Positions 42,935 through 51,786 of a stretch of DNA of 64,000 nucleotides are shown here, in pieces. This DNA is from Pseudomonas anguilliseptica (GTDB lineage: Bacteria; Pseudomonadota; Gammaproteobacteria; Pseudomonadales; Pseudomonadaceae). Every line of letters starts with the position of its first letter. The stretch's first letter is position 1. The notes under the pieces are model-generated. The model was not told the origin of the DNA. It saw only the letters and a program-made list of their open reading frames with translations, and did no database searches. Both the position numbers and the translations under genes were made by a program. Location of the stretch: NCBI RefSeq assembly GCF_021375795.1, contig NZ_JAEIOI010000002.1:186001-250000 (forward strand), given 5' to 3'.

Positions 42935-44713
42935 ATGAACCTGGAGCGCCAGGAAGCCCTGCTACTGGCCCAGCAGCGCCGTGGCTATCGCAGCCTGCGC
43001 TTCACCGAGGCGCTGGAAGAGCAGTTTGTCGAGCACCGGGTACAGCGTATTCGCCGCCGTCTGCTGCTGATCATCAGTACCGCGATTGTCTTTCAGCTGG
43101 TTTACACCGTACTGGATCTGTTGCTTCTGCCCCTGGAAACCAGTCTGGCGACCTTGCTGCTGCGCGTGCTGGGTATGTTTGGTGCGTTGCTGGCATTTCT
43201 CTATTGCCGGCGCCCGAGCAGCCCGGCGCGCCCAAGTCTGCTGGCCTATGTGGCTGCCTACGGGCTGAACGGTAGCTGTGTGGCGGCGATTATCCACGTG
43301 TGCTGGGCCCAGGGCGTGCCGATGCCCTATGACGGGCTGTTTCTGGTGCTGCTGTTTGGCTATGTATTGCTCGGCGTGTCGTTTCGTGCGGTCAGTCTGG
43401 CGTCGTGGAGTATCTGTGGCCTGTTTCTGTTGTTTGGCCTGTTCAGTTCAGGCGGCAGCGTGATGTTGAGTTATCAGGGGCTGTTTTTGCTGTGCGCCAA
43501 CCTGATCGGCAGTGTCGGCGCCTACCTGCAAGAGCACGGCCAGCGTGGCGCCTGGCTTAACTTGCGCCTGCTGGACCTGGCGCGGCAGCGTGCGGAAGCG
43601 GACGACGCACGCAAACTGCGCCTGCTCGCGGCCGCCAGCCATGATCTGCGCCAACCACTCAACGCCATGGGCCTGTATGCCCAGCATCTGCTTGAACAGA
43701 ATCAGGATCCCGGCGTGCACCGCATCAGCAGCCGTCTGGCGATTGCCGTGGAGCAGCTCAGTCGACTGCTGCAATCGCTGTTCGACTACACGCGCTTGAC
43801 TCTACCCGGCGGCGTGCAGGCCAAACAGGAGGTGTTCGCCTTGCGTCCGCTGCTGGCGCGCCTGAGTGGTGAAACCCGCGCCGAAGCCGATGCCCAGGGC
43901 ATTGAGTTGCAGCTGCACAGTGCCGACCTCTGGGTGCGCAGTGATCCGCTGTTGCTCGAGCGTGTGCTGCGCAACTTGCTTAGCAATGCGCTGCGCCATG
44001 CGCAGGCACGGCATGTGTGGTTGCAGGCGCGGGCGGAAGAGGGCGTGGTCTACCTGGAAGTCGGGGATGATGGCCAGGGCTTGAGCGATGAAGAGCAAGA
44101 GCTGGTGTTCGAAGAGTTCCGCCAACTGGACAACCCCGGACGCAATGCCGAACGCGGCCTGGGCCTGGGCTTGGCTATTGTGCAGCAACTGGCGCAATTG
44201 CTTGGGCATCAGTTGCAATTGCACTCAAGCCCTGGGGCTGGCGCGCGGTTTGTTCTGCAACTGCCGGTGGCCGAGGCTGGGCAATGGCAGGCACCTGCGC
44301 CGGCGGTCAGCGCCATGCAGGGGCGAGTGCTGTTGCTGGAGGATGATGCTGCAGGGCGTGAAGCTCTGGCTGGGCTGTTGCAACGCTGGGGCTGTGAGGT
44401 ATGGGCCTGCGCCGATCCAGCCGAGGCTTTGCAGTGTTTGTCCGAGGCGCAGCCACAGGTGCTGATCAGCGACTATCGGCTGGCGGCCACTGAAGACGGC
44501 CTGCGCGCCATTGAGCGTCTGCGCGAGGAAGCCGGGCGTATGCTGCCGGCGCTGCTGATCACAGCGGATGTCAGCGCTGACCTGCAGGAACGCTGCACCC
44601 GTGCCCATGTCACCCTGCTGGGTAAGCCACTGCTGCCGGCTCGCCTGCGTCAGACCCTGGCGGTGTTATTGCCCGCAGTGGTTAAAGCCAGCCCCGCTGC
44701 CGCGCCGCACTAA
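42935..44713 (+). CDS. hybrid sensor histidine kinase with C-terminal receiver
   Basis: A 592-residue protein: about six membrane spans (42-195) forming a membrane sensor without a large periplasmic domain, a HisKA domain with phospho-His236 (AASHDLRQPLNAMG), a HATPase domain (NLLSNALRHA, EVGDDGQGLS, GLGLGLAIV), and a receiver with Asp513 (LISDYRLAA) and a late GKPLLP lysine. It starts 3 bp after lif, so it is likely part of the lipase transcript. The convergent response regulator gene overlaps its end by 32 bp and is the natural partner. Signal unknown. Confidence 0.9.
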   Translation: MNLERQEALLLAQQRRGYRSLRFTEALEEQFVEHRVQRIRRRLLLIISTAIVFQLVYTVLDLLLLPLETSLATLLLRVLGMFGALLAFLYCRRPSSPARPSLLAYVAAYGLNGSCVAAIIHVCWAQGVPMPYDGLFLVLLFGYVLLGVSFRAVSLASWSICGLFLLFGLFSSGGSVMLSYQGLFLLCANLIGSVGAYLQEHGQRGAWLNLRLLDLARQRAEADDARKLRLLAAASHDLRQPLNAMGLYAQHLLEQNQDPGVHRISSRLAIAVEQLSRLLQSLFDYTRLTLPGGVQAKQEVFALRPLLARLSGETRAEADAQGIELQLHSADLWVRSDPLLLERVLRNLLSNALRHAQARHVWLQARAEEGVVYLEVGDDGQGLSDEEQELVFEEFRQLDNPGRNAERGLGLGLAIVQQLAQLLGHQLQLHSSPGAGARFVLQLPVAEAGQWQAPAPAVSAMQGRVLLLEDDAAGREALAGLLQRWGCEVWACADPAEALQCLSEAQPQVLISDYRLAATEDGLRAIERLREEAGRMLPALLITADVSADLQERCTRAHVTLLGKPLLPARLRQTLAVLLPAVVKASPAAAPH

Positions 44714-45299
44714 CGCAGGCAGTGCGAGTGTGCACGTCGAACTCCTGGAACAGTGATTTCAGGTGGGTTTTCACCGTGTCCTCGGAAACGCCCAACTGAC
44801 GACTGATCGACTTGTTCGGCAGGCCTTCGGCCAGCAGCTGAAGGATTTCCATTTGCCGTGGCGTGAGTTGTGGTTTGTCCCCGTGTTGCGGTGCAGGCAG
44901 GGTTTCTCCTAGTAGAACGCGGGTGACCGCCTGACGCAGTTCATCGCTATTGGCACTTTTCGGGATAAATCCCAGGGCTCCGGCAGAGAGTGCGGCCTGG
45001 GCGTCCAAGTTGGAGTCGCTGGCACTGAGAATCGCCACCGGGGTCATGCGCCCTTGTTGTTGCCAGCGTTGCAGCAACTCCAGGCCTGGCACGTCTGGCA
45101 GACGCAGGTCGAGCAGGATCAGATCGAAAGTGGCGTGTTGCAGGCAGGTTTCGGCGGCGGCTGCGGATTCGGCGGTGCGAATCTGCAGGTCAGGGCAGAG
45201 CGGGGCGAGGGCCAGGCTGAGGCCATCGAGAAAGATCCGGTGGTCATCCACCAGCAACAGACTGAGCTGTTCGGGCAAGGCAGTGCAGAGTGCAGTCAT
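44682..45299 (-). CDS. LuxR/NarL-type response regulator
   Basis: The preferred start is the ATG at 45299 (205 residues); the frame is open to 45332. The receiver has Asp18/Asp19 (LVDDHRIF), phospho-acceptor Asp64 (LILLDLRLPDV) and Lys114 (GFIPKSA). A LuxR-type HTH follows (TPRQMEILQLLAEGLPNKSI, then SEDTVKTHLKSLFQEF). It converges with the hybrid kinase and overlaps its 3' end by 32 bp, so the pair is a likely two-component system. Targets unknown; the lipase operon is the obvious candidate. Confidence 0.92.
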   Translation of the reverse strand: MTALCTALPEQLSLLLVDDHRIFLDGLSLALAPLCPDLQIRTAESAAAAETCLQHATFDLILLDLRLPDVPGLELLQRWQQQGRMTPVAILSASDSNLDAQAALSAGALGFIPKSANSDELRQAVTRVLLGETLPAPQHGDKPQLTPRQMEILQLLAEGLPNKSISRQLGVSEDTVKTHLKSLFQEFDVHTRTACVSAARQRGWL

Positions 45300-45706
45300 A
45301 AGGGCTGTCTCAGGCGGCTTATGGCCTGCCATCCATGGCGGCCACCCGCGGGCAGTCGCTACGCGACGTTAGAACGGTTCCAGGCCATTCTTCTTATTGT
45401 TGTGTGCGCCGGGCGAGTGTAACCCAAACGGCTGGATGAATCAGAAGCGCTACGTCACCTGTATGCCCTGCTGTGACCGGTCTGCTAATGCTTTGTGCAG
45501 TGCTAGAACAATCATTGACCGTGTGATGGCTTGGGGGGTAGAGACAAGATCAGGAAATAGGCAGGGTTTGGATTACTGGGGTTTGCCTGTGGGGCGAAAA
45601 GCGACAACTTTCCATGGTTTCTGAAAAGTCTTTGCAACCCTTGAGAGAGCGGTTTGTACCTGTGTTTCGATTGCCGAAAAATGCCCTTGGCACGTTGGTT
45701 TGTGTT
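45300..45706. other. intergenic region, no gene seen
   Basis: About 400 bp, less GC-rich than its surroundings. Open frames here lack ribosome sites and recognisable products. It should hold the promoter of the response-regulator gene. Nothing else is evident. Confidence 0.5.
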
Positions 45707-46186
45707 TCAGGCGACCTGGCTGAGGTTGCCGATGCAGCGCTGCCAGGCGGCGATAAAATCTTTGGTGCGACCATGGGGTTTGAACACCCGTCGCCAGACC
45801 TGCGCCATGCCCATCAGGTCGTCGGCATCGGGCAGTTCACGTTGCTCGGCTTCAATCAGCATCCAGGCAATCGCCGTGGCGTAGCGCAGGTTTACGGTCA
45901 GTTCCAGGTGCGGCGCAGCAAGGAAGGCATGCTGACTGGCGAGGCCGCGTACCTGGCTGGCGAGTTCTGGGTCCAGTGCCAGGTGCTGATCCCAAAGCTG
46001 TTGGTGGCGTAGTGCGGCGATACGGTAGAGGCCGTGCCCGTGTTTGTCATCGAGGGCTGAGCCGAGCGCGGATTGGCTGGCGGCGGCTCCGAGCAACAAG
46101 GCTTCGGCGGCGGTGGAATGGCGGCCCAGGTAGAGCAGGGTAGGGCGGATGACGTACTGGCTTAACTCGCAGGCGGCAATTCCCAT
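45707..46186 (-). CDS. hypothetical protein, 159 residues
   Basis: A soluble, Ala/Leu-rich, probably all-helical protein (MGIAACELSQYVIRPTLLYL, then HSTAAEALLLGAAASQSALG; GLYRIAALRHQQLWDQHLAL). The R-P-T-L-x-Y-L-G and late PHGRTKDFIAAWQRCIG look conserved-type rather than random. No signal peptide or membrane span. I do not recognise the family; it may be one of the genus-specific proteins carrying a glycoside- or lysozyme-like TIGR fold, but nothing proves that. It stands alone, with 244 bp without genes upstream (46187-46430). Confidence 0.7.
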   Translation of the reverse strand: MGIAACELSQYVIRPTLLYLGRHSTAAEALLLGAAASQSALGSALDDKHGHGLYRIAALRHQQLWDQHLALDPELASQVRGLASQHAFLAAPHLELTVNLRYATAIAWMLIEAEQRELPDADDLMGMAQVWRRVFKPHGRTKDFIAAWQRCIGNLSQVA

Positions 46187-46430
46187 ATAGCCCTCGGCGA
46201 AAGGTGACCGATGGGGACGGGGCGCTGGCAGCTTCGACTTATTCTAATAAAGGCCCCACCGGGAGCGGGGTTAGCCGCTCATGTTGAAGTGTAGTGCGAC
46301 CTTTCTACTGTAAAAGGCTGTTTTTAAATTGTTTTCGGCTTTCGGTTATTGCCTATATTCCAGTTTGTGATTAACCCGCATATGGCGACGCGACGCGACG
46401 CGGCGCTGCGGCCGCATCGCTTGAGGCTTG

Positions 46431-47285
46431 TCAGTCGCCAGTGGCTACTGGCCGAGTCGGGTCGGTGATCCATTCGCTCCAGGAACCGGCATACAGTGGT
46501 GCCAGCGGGTAGCCAGCCAGGCACAGGGCGAACAGGTTATGGCAGGCCGTTACACCGGAGCCGCAGTAGGCCACCAGCTCACTGGCCGGACGCTCGCCAA
46601 GTTGCGCGGCAAAGCGCTGGCGCAGTTGCTCCGGGCTGAGGAAGTGACCGTCGCTGTCGAGGTTGTCGGTAAACGCCGCACATTGCGCGCCGGGAATATG
46701 CCCGGCGACCGGGTCGATTGGCTCTACCTCGCCTCTGAAGCGCGGCAGGCCGCGGGCATCGAGCAGGGTCAGTTGGCTATCACCGAGGCGCTGCTGCAGC
46801 TGCGCGGCATTGACCAGCAGGCTGGCGTCGGCGTTGCCAGTGAACGTGCCGGCAATAGGCGTGGGCAGTTCGTGGGTCAAAGTGCCGCCGGCTTCGCGCC
46901 AGGCTTTTAGGCCACCATCGAGCAGGTACACGCCGTCACGTTTGCCCAGCCAGGCCAGCAGCCACCAGGCGCGGCTGGCAAAGGCGCCGGGGCCGTCGTC
47001 GTACAGCACCACCTCACTGTTATTGTTCAGTCCCCATTCACGCAGACGACTTAGCAGTTGCGCAGGCTCTGGAAGCGGGTGACGGCCGGTGATGCCTTTG
47101 TGGATTGGCCCGGACAGGTCGCGCTCCAGATCGGCAAACTGCGCGCCAGGGATGTGGCCTTCGGCATAGCTGCGTTGGCCGTAAGTCAGATCCTCCAGAG
47201 CAAAGCGGCAATCAAGAATCAGCAGACTGGGGTCGGCAAGGCGCTGTTGCAGTTGAGCAGCAGTGATCAGTTGGGCGAGGGGCAT
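46431..47285 (-). CDS. sseA: 3-mercaptopyruvate/thiosulfate sulfurtransferase (rhodanese)
   Basis: The start at 47285 (MPLAQLITAA) has AGGA upstream; an ATG 9 bp earlier is open. The 284-residue protein has two rhodanese domains: inactive N-domain (LILDCRF, YAEGHIPGA) and catalytic C-domain with Cys241 in the loop CGSGVTA. That loop is the mercaptopyruvate-sulfurtransferase form, unlike the CRxGxR loop of thiosulfate sulfurtransferases. It moves sulfane sulfur from mercaptopyruvate to thiol acceptors or cyanide. Confidence 0.92.
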   Translation of the reverse strand: MPLAQLITAAQLQQRLADPSLLILDCRFALEDLTYGQRSYAEGHIPGAQFADLERDLSGPIHKGITGRHPLPEPAQLLSRLREWGLNNNSEVVLYDDGPGAFASRAWWLLAWLGKRDGVYLLDGGLKAWREAGGTLTHELPTPIAGTFTGNADASLLVNAAQLQQRLGDSQLTLLDARGLPRFRGEVEPIDPVAGHIPGAQCAAFTDNLDSDGHFLSPEQLRQRFAAQLGERPASELVAYCGSGVTACHNLFALCLAGYPLAPLYAGSWSEWITDPTRPVATGD

Positions 47286-47445
47286 GCCAGTCATCCTATG
47301 GGCAAAGGGGCAGCCGGCATCATAAACCCTGCTATTGAGCTGTCGCAGCCTGGTTCTGGAAGATTTCTGCCCGCTGGGCGCTGCATCTTTGCCGGTTTAT
47401 GGGCATGCTGCATGCCCGTTTTAGCTGACCCAGGTTGCGCACGCC

Positions 47446-48123
47446 ATGAAGCGTTTTGTACTGCTCGATACCGCCCCGATTCCCGATGGCTCGGGCGCGC
47501 TGTGCCTGTTCGAGTACGGTGAGGATTTTGTCATCAAGATTGCCGGCGGCGATGGCGGTCAGTTGATGAATACGCGCATGCATGGTTCCGAAGATGCGCT
47601 GGCGGCGATTCCCTGCAAGAAGGTCGCCGGGCGGCCGGACTCGCGGGTGTTGATCGGCGGTCTGGGCATGGGCTTTACCCTGGCCGCAGCCTTGCAGAAC
47701 CTGGGCAAGACCGCTGAAGTGGAAGTGGCCGAGCTGGTGCCTGGGGTGGTGGAGTGGAACCGCGGACTGCTGGGAGCCAAGGCCGGTTACCCGATTCTCG
47801 ATCCGCGTACCCGGGTGATTCAGGACGATGTCGCCAACTGCCTGAAGAATGCCGAGCAGCGTTATGACGCGATCATGCTGGATGTCGACAACGGCCCCGA
47901 AGGACTGACCCAGAAGCGCAATAGCTGGCTGTATTCGGCTCAGGGTCTGCAGCGCTGTTACCAGGCATTGCGCCCCAAAGGCGTGTTGGCAGTGTGGTCA
48001 GCAAGTGCCGACCGGGTGTTCAGCGACAAGGTGCGCAAGGCCGGATTCAAGGTCGAGGAAGTGCAGGTCTACGCCCATGGCAACAAGGGCACCCGGCACA
48101 CCATCTGGATTGCTAACAAGTAG
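47446..48123 (+). CDS. spermidine-synthase-like SAM-fold protein
   Basis: A 225-residue protein of the spermine/spermidine synthase superfamily (Rossmann fold): RVLIGGLGMGFTLAAAL is the nucleotide loop, then EVAELVPGVVEWNRG, V-I-Q-D-D-V, and YDAIMLDVDNGPEGLT where the DVDNGP motif corresponds to the enzyme's catalytic-aspartate loop. It lacks the N-terminal beta-sheet domain of true SpeE, so polyamine synthesis is not assured. It may be a methyltransferase. Monocistronic. Confidence 0.8.
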   Translation: MKRFVLLDTAPIPDGSGALCLFEYGEDFVIKIAGGDGGQLMNTRMHGSEDALAAIPCKKVAGRPDSRVLIGGLGMGFTLAAALQNLGKTAEVEVAELVPGVVEWNRGLLGAKAGYPILDPRTRVIQDDVANCLKNAEQRYDAIMLDVDNGPEGLTQKRNSWLYSAQGLQRCYQALRPKGVLAVWSASADRVFSDKVRKAGFKVEEVQVYAHGNKGTRHTIWIANK

Positions 48124-48168
48124 CACTAGCCACCACTGAGCGCGGTCAGGCGCTCAGTGGTGTTTGAC

Positions 48169-48996
48169 TCAGCCAAGCAGCTCGGCAAAGCCTTTGTCGG
48201 CATCCAGAATAGCCGGCAGTTCATCCAGCAGGCTGGGCACATCCAGCCCTTCGAACAGCGGGCCTTGCAGCGTGTCCACTGCCTTGGACATGGCGCCTGG
48301 ATGTTCACGCAGCGCCTCGGCAATCGACACCGCTTGCGCCAGTACGCGTGGCAAGGGCATGTCCACTGGTGCCTGGAACGGCCGACTCTGGTAGGCGATG
48401 GCATGCTGGATCAGCTCCGGCAGTTGCCAGCGCCGCGCCAGCTCCGCACCCACCTCAGGGAAGCCAAAGCCCAGTTGCAGGGTTTCCAGTGCCACACGCT
48501 GGGCGGCCCCGACATCCTTACCATTCTGGTTGAGGCGTTCGGCCAGCTCAGGTACGCCGGTCTGAATCAGCAGTTCGCCGATGTTGTGCATCATCCCGCA
48601 GGTAAATGCAGTTTCCACGGCAACACCGCGGTTCTTCGCCAGCAGTCGACTGATGCTGGCGACCTGAAAGCTGTGTGTCCAGAAACCCTTGAGGTCAAAG
48701 CCTGGCGGCGCCTGAAACGCACCGGTCACAGCGGAGGCCAGCACCAGCGTACGCAGGGTGTTGAAACCCAGGCGCATGGCGGCATCTTCAACGCTGGTGG
48801 ACTCGCGGGCGCCGCGAAAGCGCGCCGAGTTGGCCAGGCGCAGCACTTTGGCGGCTATCACCGGATCCAGGGCGATATTGCGCGCCACACTGTCCAGGCT
48901 GGTGTGGGGGTTATCGAACTGTTGAATCAGATCCTGGGCGACGCGGGGTATACAGGGCAAGCTGTGAACTTGTGAAAACAGGGCGCTTATATCCAT
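48169..48996 (-). CDS. HDOD domain signalling protein
   Basis: A 275-residue single-domain HDOD protein, about residues 10-210: LPCIPRVAQDLIQQFDN at the start, D-P-V-I-A-A-K-V-L-R-L-A-N-S-A, EDAAMRLGFNTLRTLVLA, and the degenerate HD region CGMMHNIGELL. HDOD lacks the full metal ligands of HD phosphohydrolases and usually serves as a regulatory module in bacterial signalling. It converges with the preceding spermidine-synthase-like gene. An ANR-like palindrome is 78 bp upstream of its start. Confidence 0.9.
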   Translation of the reverse strand: MDISALFSQVHSLPCIPRVAQDLIQQFDNPHTSLDSVARNIALDPVIAAKVLRLANSARFRGARESTSVEDAAMRLGFNTLRTLVLASAVTGAFQAPPGFDLKGFWTHSFQVASISRLLAKNRGVAVETAFTCGMMHNIGELLIQTGVPELAERLNQNGKDVGAAQRVALETLQLGFGFPEVGAELARRWQLPELIQHAIAYQSRPFQAPVDMPLPRVLAQAVSIAEALREHPGAMSKAVDTLQGPLFEGLDVPSLLDELPAILDADKGFAELLG

Positions 48997-49073
48997 GACA
49001 GGAGCCTGCTAGAGGGGTGGGAATAATCACGATAGCAGCGATTTGCAGAGCGCAATGTGCCGTGCACATTTCT

Positions 49074-49089
49074 CCTGATCTGGATCAGG
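49074..49089. promoter_or_regulatory. palindrome resembling an ANR/DNR box
   Basis: CCTGATCTGGATCAGG is a 16-bp near-perfect palindrome with core TGAT-CTGG-ATCA, 8 of 10 bases of the FNR-type consensus TTGAT-N4-ATCAA. It lies 78 bp upstream of the HDOD gene's start. Confidence 0.35.
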
Positions 49090-49125
49090 AAAACACCTGC
49101 AGGAGGGGCTGGGGAGGGGGTAGAA

Positions 49126-49153
49126 AGGCCCGCCACATTTGATGGGCGGGCCT
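49126..49153 (-). terminator. terminator of the SMP-30-like gene
   Basis: AGGCCCGCC and GGCGGGCCT form a perfect 9-bp stem. On the minus strand it follows the gene's stop by 8 bp and ends in TTTCTA. Confidence 0.8.
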
Positions 49154-49161
49154 CAGATGTA

Positions 49162-50223
49162 TCAGCGGATTTTCAGTTTGCCGATGCGGTCGTTGTCCAG
49201 GCTGCCGAAGTACAGGTAGTCGCCCACCGGCTTGACCGAGGTGATCATGCGCAGGTGGGTGCCACTGGTGTCATGCAGGCTCTGGATGATCTCGCCTTGC
49301 TCATTGAGGGCGATGGCAAAACCGTAAGGAACGGCCTTGGGCCAGAAGGCGCGTGGCAGTTTGGCCAGCTGTGATTTCGCCCAGGGCGAGCGGTGTAGCA
49401 TATCGGCGTCGGCCTTGCGCGGGGTTGGCAGGGCGACCCAGAAGGTGCCGTTGCGGTCACCCTGCAGGTTGTCCGGCAGGCCCGGCAGATTGTCGATGAA
49501 AATGTCGTGGGTGCCGGCCTTGTCGCCGCTCAGCCAGTAACGGGTGATGCGGTAGCGGTAGGTTTCGTTGACCAGCACGAAGTCCTCATTGGCCGACAGC
49601 GCTACGCCGTTGGCGAAGTACAGGTCCTTGAGCAGCACCTTGGTTTCGCCGTTGGCCGTGTTGTAGCTGAGCAGGCGGCCCCACGGACGGGCTTCGAGCA
49701 GGTCGAGCAGGTAATCCGGTTGTTCGAAACGCTGGCTGGCATCGCTGAAGTAGATAGTGCCGTCGCGGGCAATGTCGAGATCGTCGGTGAACTTGAACGG
49801 CACGCCTTCGGCTTCAGTGGTCAGTACCTTGACCTGGCCCTGAGGGTTGATGCTCAGCAAGCCCTTGTAGGCGTCGGCGACGATCAGGTTTCCGGCGGCG
49901 TCAAAGTCCATACCCAGTGGGCGGCCCTGGGTGTCGACGAAAGTCTCCACGCTACCATCGGCCTTGATGCGCACGATCTTGCCGTCATGCAGGCCGGCGT
50001 ACACCTGACCCTGAGCATCCACTGCGGTGTCTTCCGGGCCATGCACCTGGCCACGGCCGAGCAGTTCGGCCTTCATCAAGGTGTCGTTGGGTTCCAGATT
50101 ACCGGTCATTGGCGGGATTTTTGGCGCGTCCCAGGCCAGCGGGTCAATCGGGCTGGGGGTGACGGCGAGGTAGATTGCCGCGGCGGCAATCAGGGCCGCC
50201 AGCAGGCCAAGCAGTTTCTTCAT
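49162..50223 (-). CDS. SMP-30/strictosidine-synthase-like beta-propeller protein
   Basis: The ATG at 50223 (MKKLLGLLAALIAAAAIYLA) gives 353 residues. The N-terminus is a signal anchor, so the protein should be periplasmic or membrane-tethered. The rest is a six-bladed propeller with SMP-30/gluconolactonase/arylesterase signatures: GPEDTAVDAQGQVYAGLHDG, PLGMDFDAAGNLIVAD, YFANGVALSANEDFVLVNET, and DNLPGLPDNLQGDRNGTFWV. The family includes lactonases and strictosidine-synthase-like (APMAP) hydrolases. Substrate is unknown. Confidence 0.88.
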   Translation of the reverse strand: MKKLLGLLAALIAAAAIYLAVTPSPIDPLAWDAPKIPPMTGNLEPNDTLMKAELLGRGQVHGPEDTAVDAQGQVYAGLHDGKIVRIKADGSVETFVDTQGRPLGMDFDAAGNLIVADAYKGLLSINPQGQVKVLTTEAEGVPFKFTDDLDIARDGTIYFSDASQRFEQPDYLLDLLEARPWGRLLSYNTANGETKVLLKDLYFANGVALSANEDFVLVNETYRYRITRYWLSGDKAGTHDIFIDNLPGLPDNLQGDRNGTFWVALPTPRKADADMLHRSPWAKSQLAKLPRAFWPKAVPYGFAIALNEQGEIIQSLHDTSGTHLRMITSVKPVGDYLYFGSLDNDRIGKLKIR

Positions 50224-50362
50224 TGTTGTTATTCCCTGTTGAAGGTGGTTCTCAATGCAAGCGGGCGCAGAATAGCGCGTCTGCCGGCTGTCGCGCATTG
50301 TGAATGCCCGGCTATTGGACTGGGCGATATATACTGCGCGGCATTCTTCAGGGGAGAGCCGC

Positions 50363-51496
50363 GTGGCGATTGATATTCAGTGGATTGGCGATGACGCCAG
50401 CCTGGCACAGCATTGTGCAACCTGGCGCACGCTGGCGTTTGTGGCGCTCGATACGGAATTTATGCGGGTCGACACTTTTTACCCGATTGCCGGCCTGTTG
50501 CAGGTCAGCGAGGGCGAGCGGGCGTACCTGATCGATCCGCTGCTGATCAGCGACTGGACGCCCTTTGCCGAGCTGCTGCGAGACCCTGCCGTGGTCAAGG
50601 TGCTGCACGCCTGCAGCGAAGACCTGGAAGTGTTTCTGCGTTTGACTGGCAGCCTGCCCGCGCCGCTGTTCGACACCCAACTGGCGGCCGGCTATCTCAA
50701 TCTGGGTTTCTCCATGGGCTATTCGCGTCTGGTGCAGGCGGTGCTGAATATCGAACTGCCCAAGGGCGAGACCCGCTCCGACTGGCTGCAACGGCCGTTG
50801 TCGGCCACTCAGGTCAGCTATGCCGCGGAAGATGTGCTGCACCTGGCTGAGGTCTATGCGCAGCTCAAGGCGCAGCTGCCGGCTGATAAATACGCCTGGG
50901 TGCTGGAAGACGGCGCCGAGTTGGTCAGCAACCTTGGTCGCGAAGTCGATCCCGAGCTGGCCTACCGCGAAGCCAAGCTGGCCTGGAAACTCTCGCGCCA
51001 GCAATTGGCGGTGTTGAAAGCACTGTGTAGCTGGCGTGAAGAGCAGGCGCGTAAACGCAACCAGCCGCGCAACCGGATTATTCGCGAGCATTCGCTATGG
51101 CCACTGGCACGCACCCAGCCGGATAACCTGGTGGCCCTGGGGCGGATCGAAGACATGCACCCGAAAACCGTGCGCCAGGATGGCGAGTTTATTTTGCAAC
51201 TGATCAAGCAGGCCGCAGCCACCCCGGCTGAAGAGTGGCCTGAAGCCCTGCCCGAGCCATTGCCGCTGGAGGCTGCATCACTGCTGAAAAAGCTGCGTGC
51301 CATCGGCCAGCGCGAGGGGGAACGCCTGGGAATCGCCCCGGAGCTGATGCTGCGCAAGAAAACCCTCGAAGCCCTGTTGAAAACCGGCTACCCCAATGGC
51401 CCCTACCAGCTGCCGGATTCCCTGCGCGGCTGGCGACGTGAATTGATGGGCCAGGCACTGCTTGATTGCCTGGCTGCAACCGGAGACTCCGCGTGA
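50363..51496 (+). CDS. rnd: ribonuclease D
   Basis: The start is the GTG at 50363 with GGGAGAG upstream, giving 377 residues. The DEDD exonuclease domain has [10 protein letters not shown] (first Asp-Glu), [10 protein letters not shown] and [20 protein letters not shown] domain follows (about 205-280: [20 protein letters not shown]), with a second HRDC-like part at the C-terminus. It trims 3' ends of tRNA and other stable RNAs. It overlaps ycgL by 4 bases (GTGA). Confidence 0.96.
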   Translation: MAIDIQWIGDDASLAQHCATWRTLAFVALDTEFMRVDTFYPIAGLLQVSEGERAYLIDPLLISDWTPFAELLRDPAVVKVLHACSEDLEVFLRLTGSLPAPLFDTQLAAGYLNLGFSMGYSRLVQAVLNIELPKGETRSDWLQRPLSATQVSYAAEDVLHLAEVYAQLKAQLPADKYAWVLEDGAELVSNLGREVDPELAYREAKLAWKLSRQQLAVLKALCSWREEQARKRNQPRNRIIREHSLWPLARTQPDNLVALGRIEDMHPKTVRQDGEFILQLIKQAAATPAEEWPEALPEPLPLEAASLLKKLRAIGQREGERLGIAPELMLRKKTLEALLKTGYPNGPYQLPDSLRGWRRELMGQALLDCLAATGDSA

Positions 51497-51786
51497 AACG
51501 TATCTGCTCAATCTACAAAAGCCCGCGCAAGAACGAGATGTACCTCTATGTGCTGAAAAGCGATGGCCTCAAACGTGTACCTGAAGCGCTGTTGAGCGCC
51601 TTCGGTACTCCGGCTCTGGCCTTCGAACTGATCCTCACCCCCGAGCGCCAACTGGCCCGCGAGGACATCCACAAGGTGCTGGCCAACCTCGACGAGCAGG
51701 GCTACCACCTGCAAATGCCTCCACCGGAAGATGAATACATCGAGCACCTGCCCGATGAACTGCTGCGCCGTAACGATCCGGTCTGA
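51493..51786 (+). CDS. YcgL domain protein
   Basis: A 97-residue protein starting with GTG that overlaps the rnd stop. The family signature is clear: [19 protein letters not shown] at the start and [12 protein letters not shown] later. YcgL is a small cytoplasmic alpha/beta protein whose role is unsettled. The rnd-ycgL arrangement is recurrent in gamma-proteobacteria. Its stop overlaps the next start by one base. Confidence 0.92.
   Translation: MKRICSIYKSPRKNEMYLYVLKSDGLKRVPEALLSAFGTPALAFELILTPERQLAREDIHKVLANLDEQGYHLQMPPPEDEYIEHLPDELLRRNDPV

Noticed and set aside
45397..45624. 75-codon plus-strand frame in the gap after the response regulator
   Set aside because: No ribosome site, Cys/Arg-rich random-looking product, and no overlap with any family I recognise.
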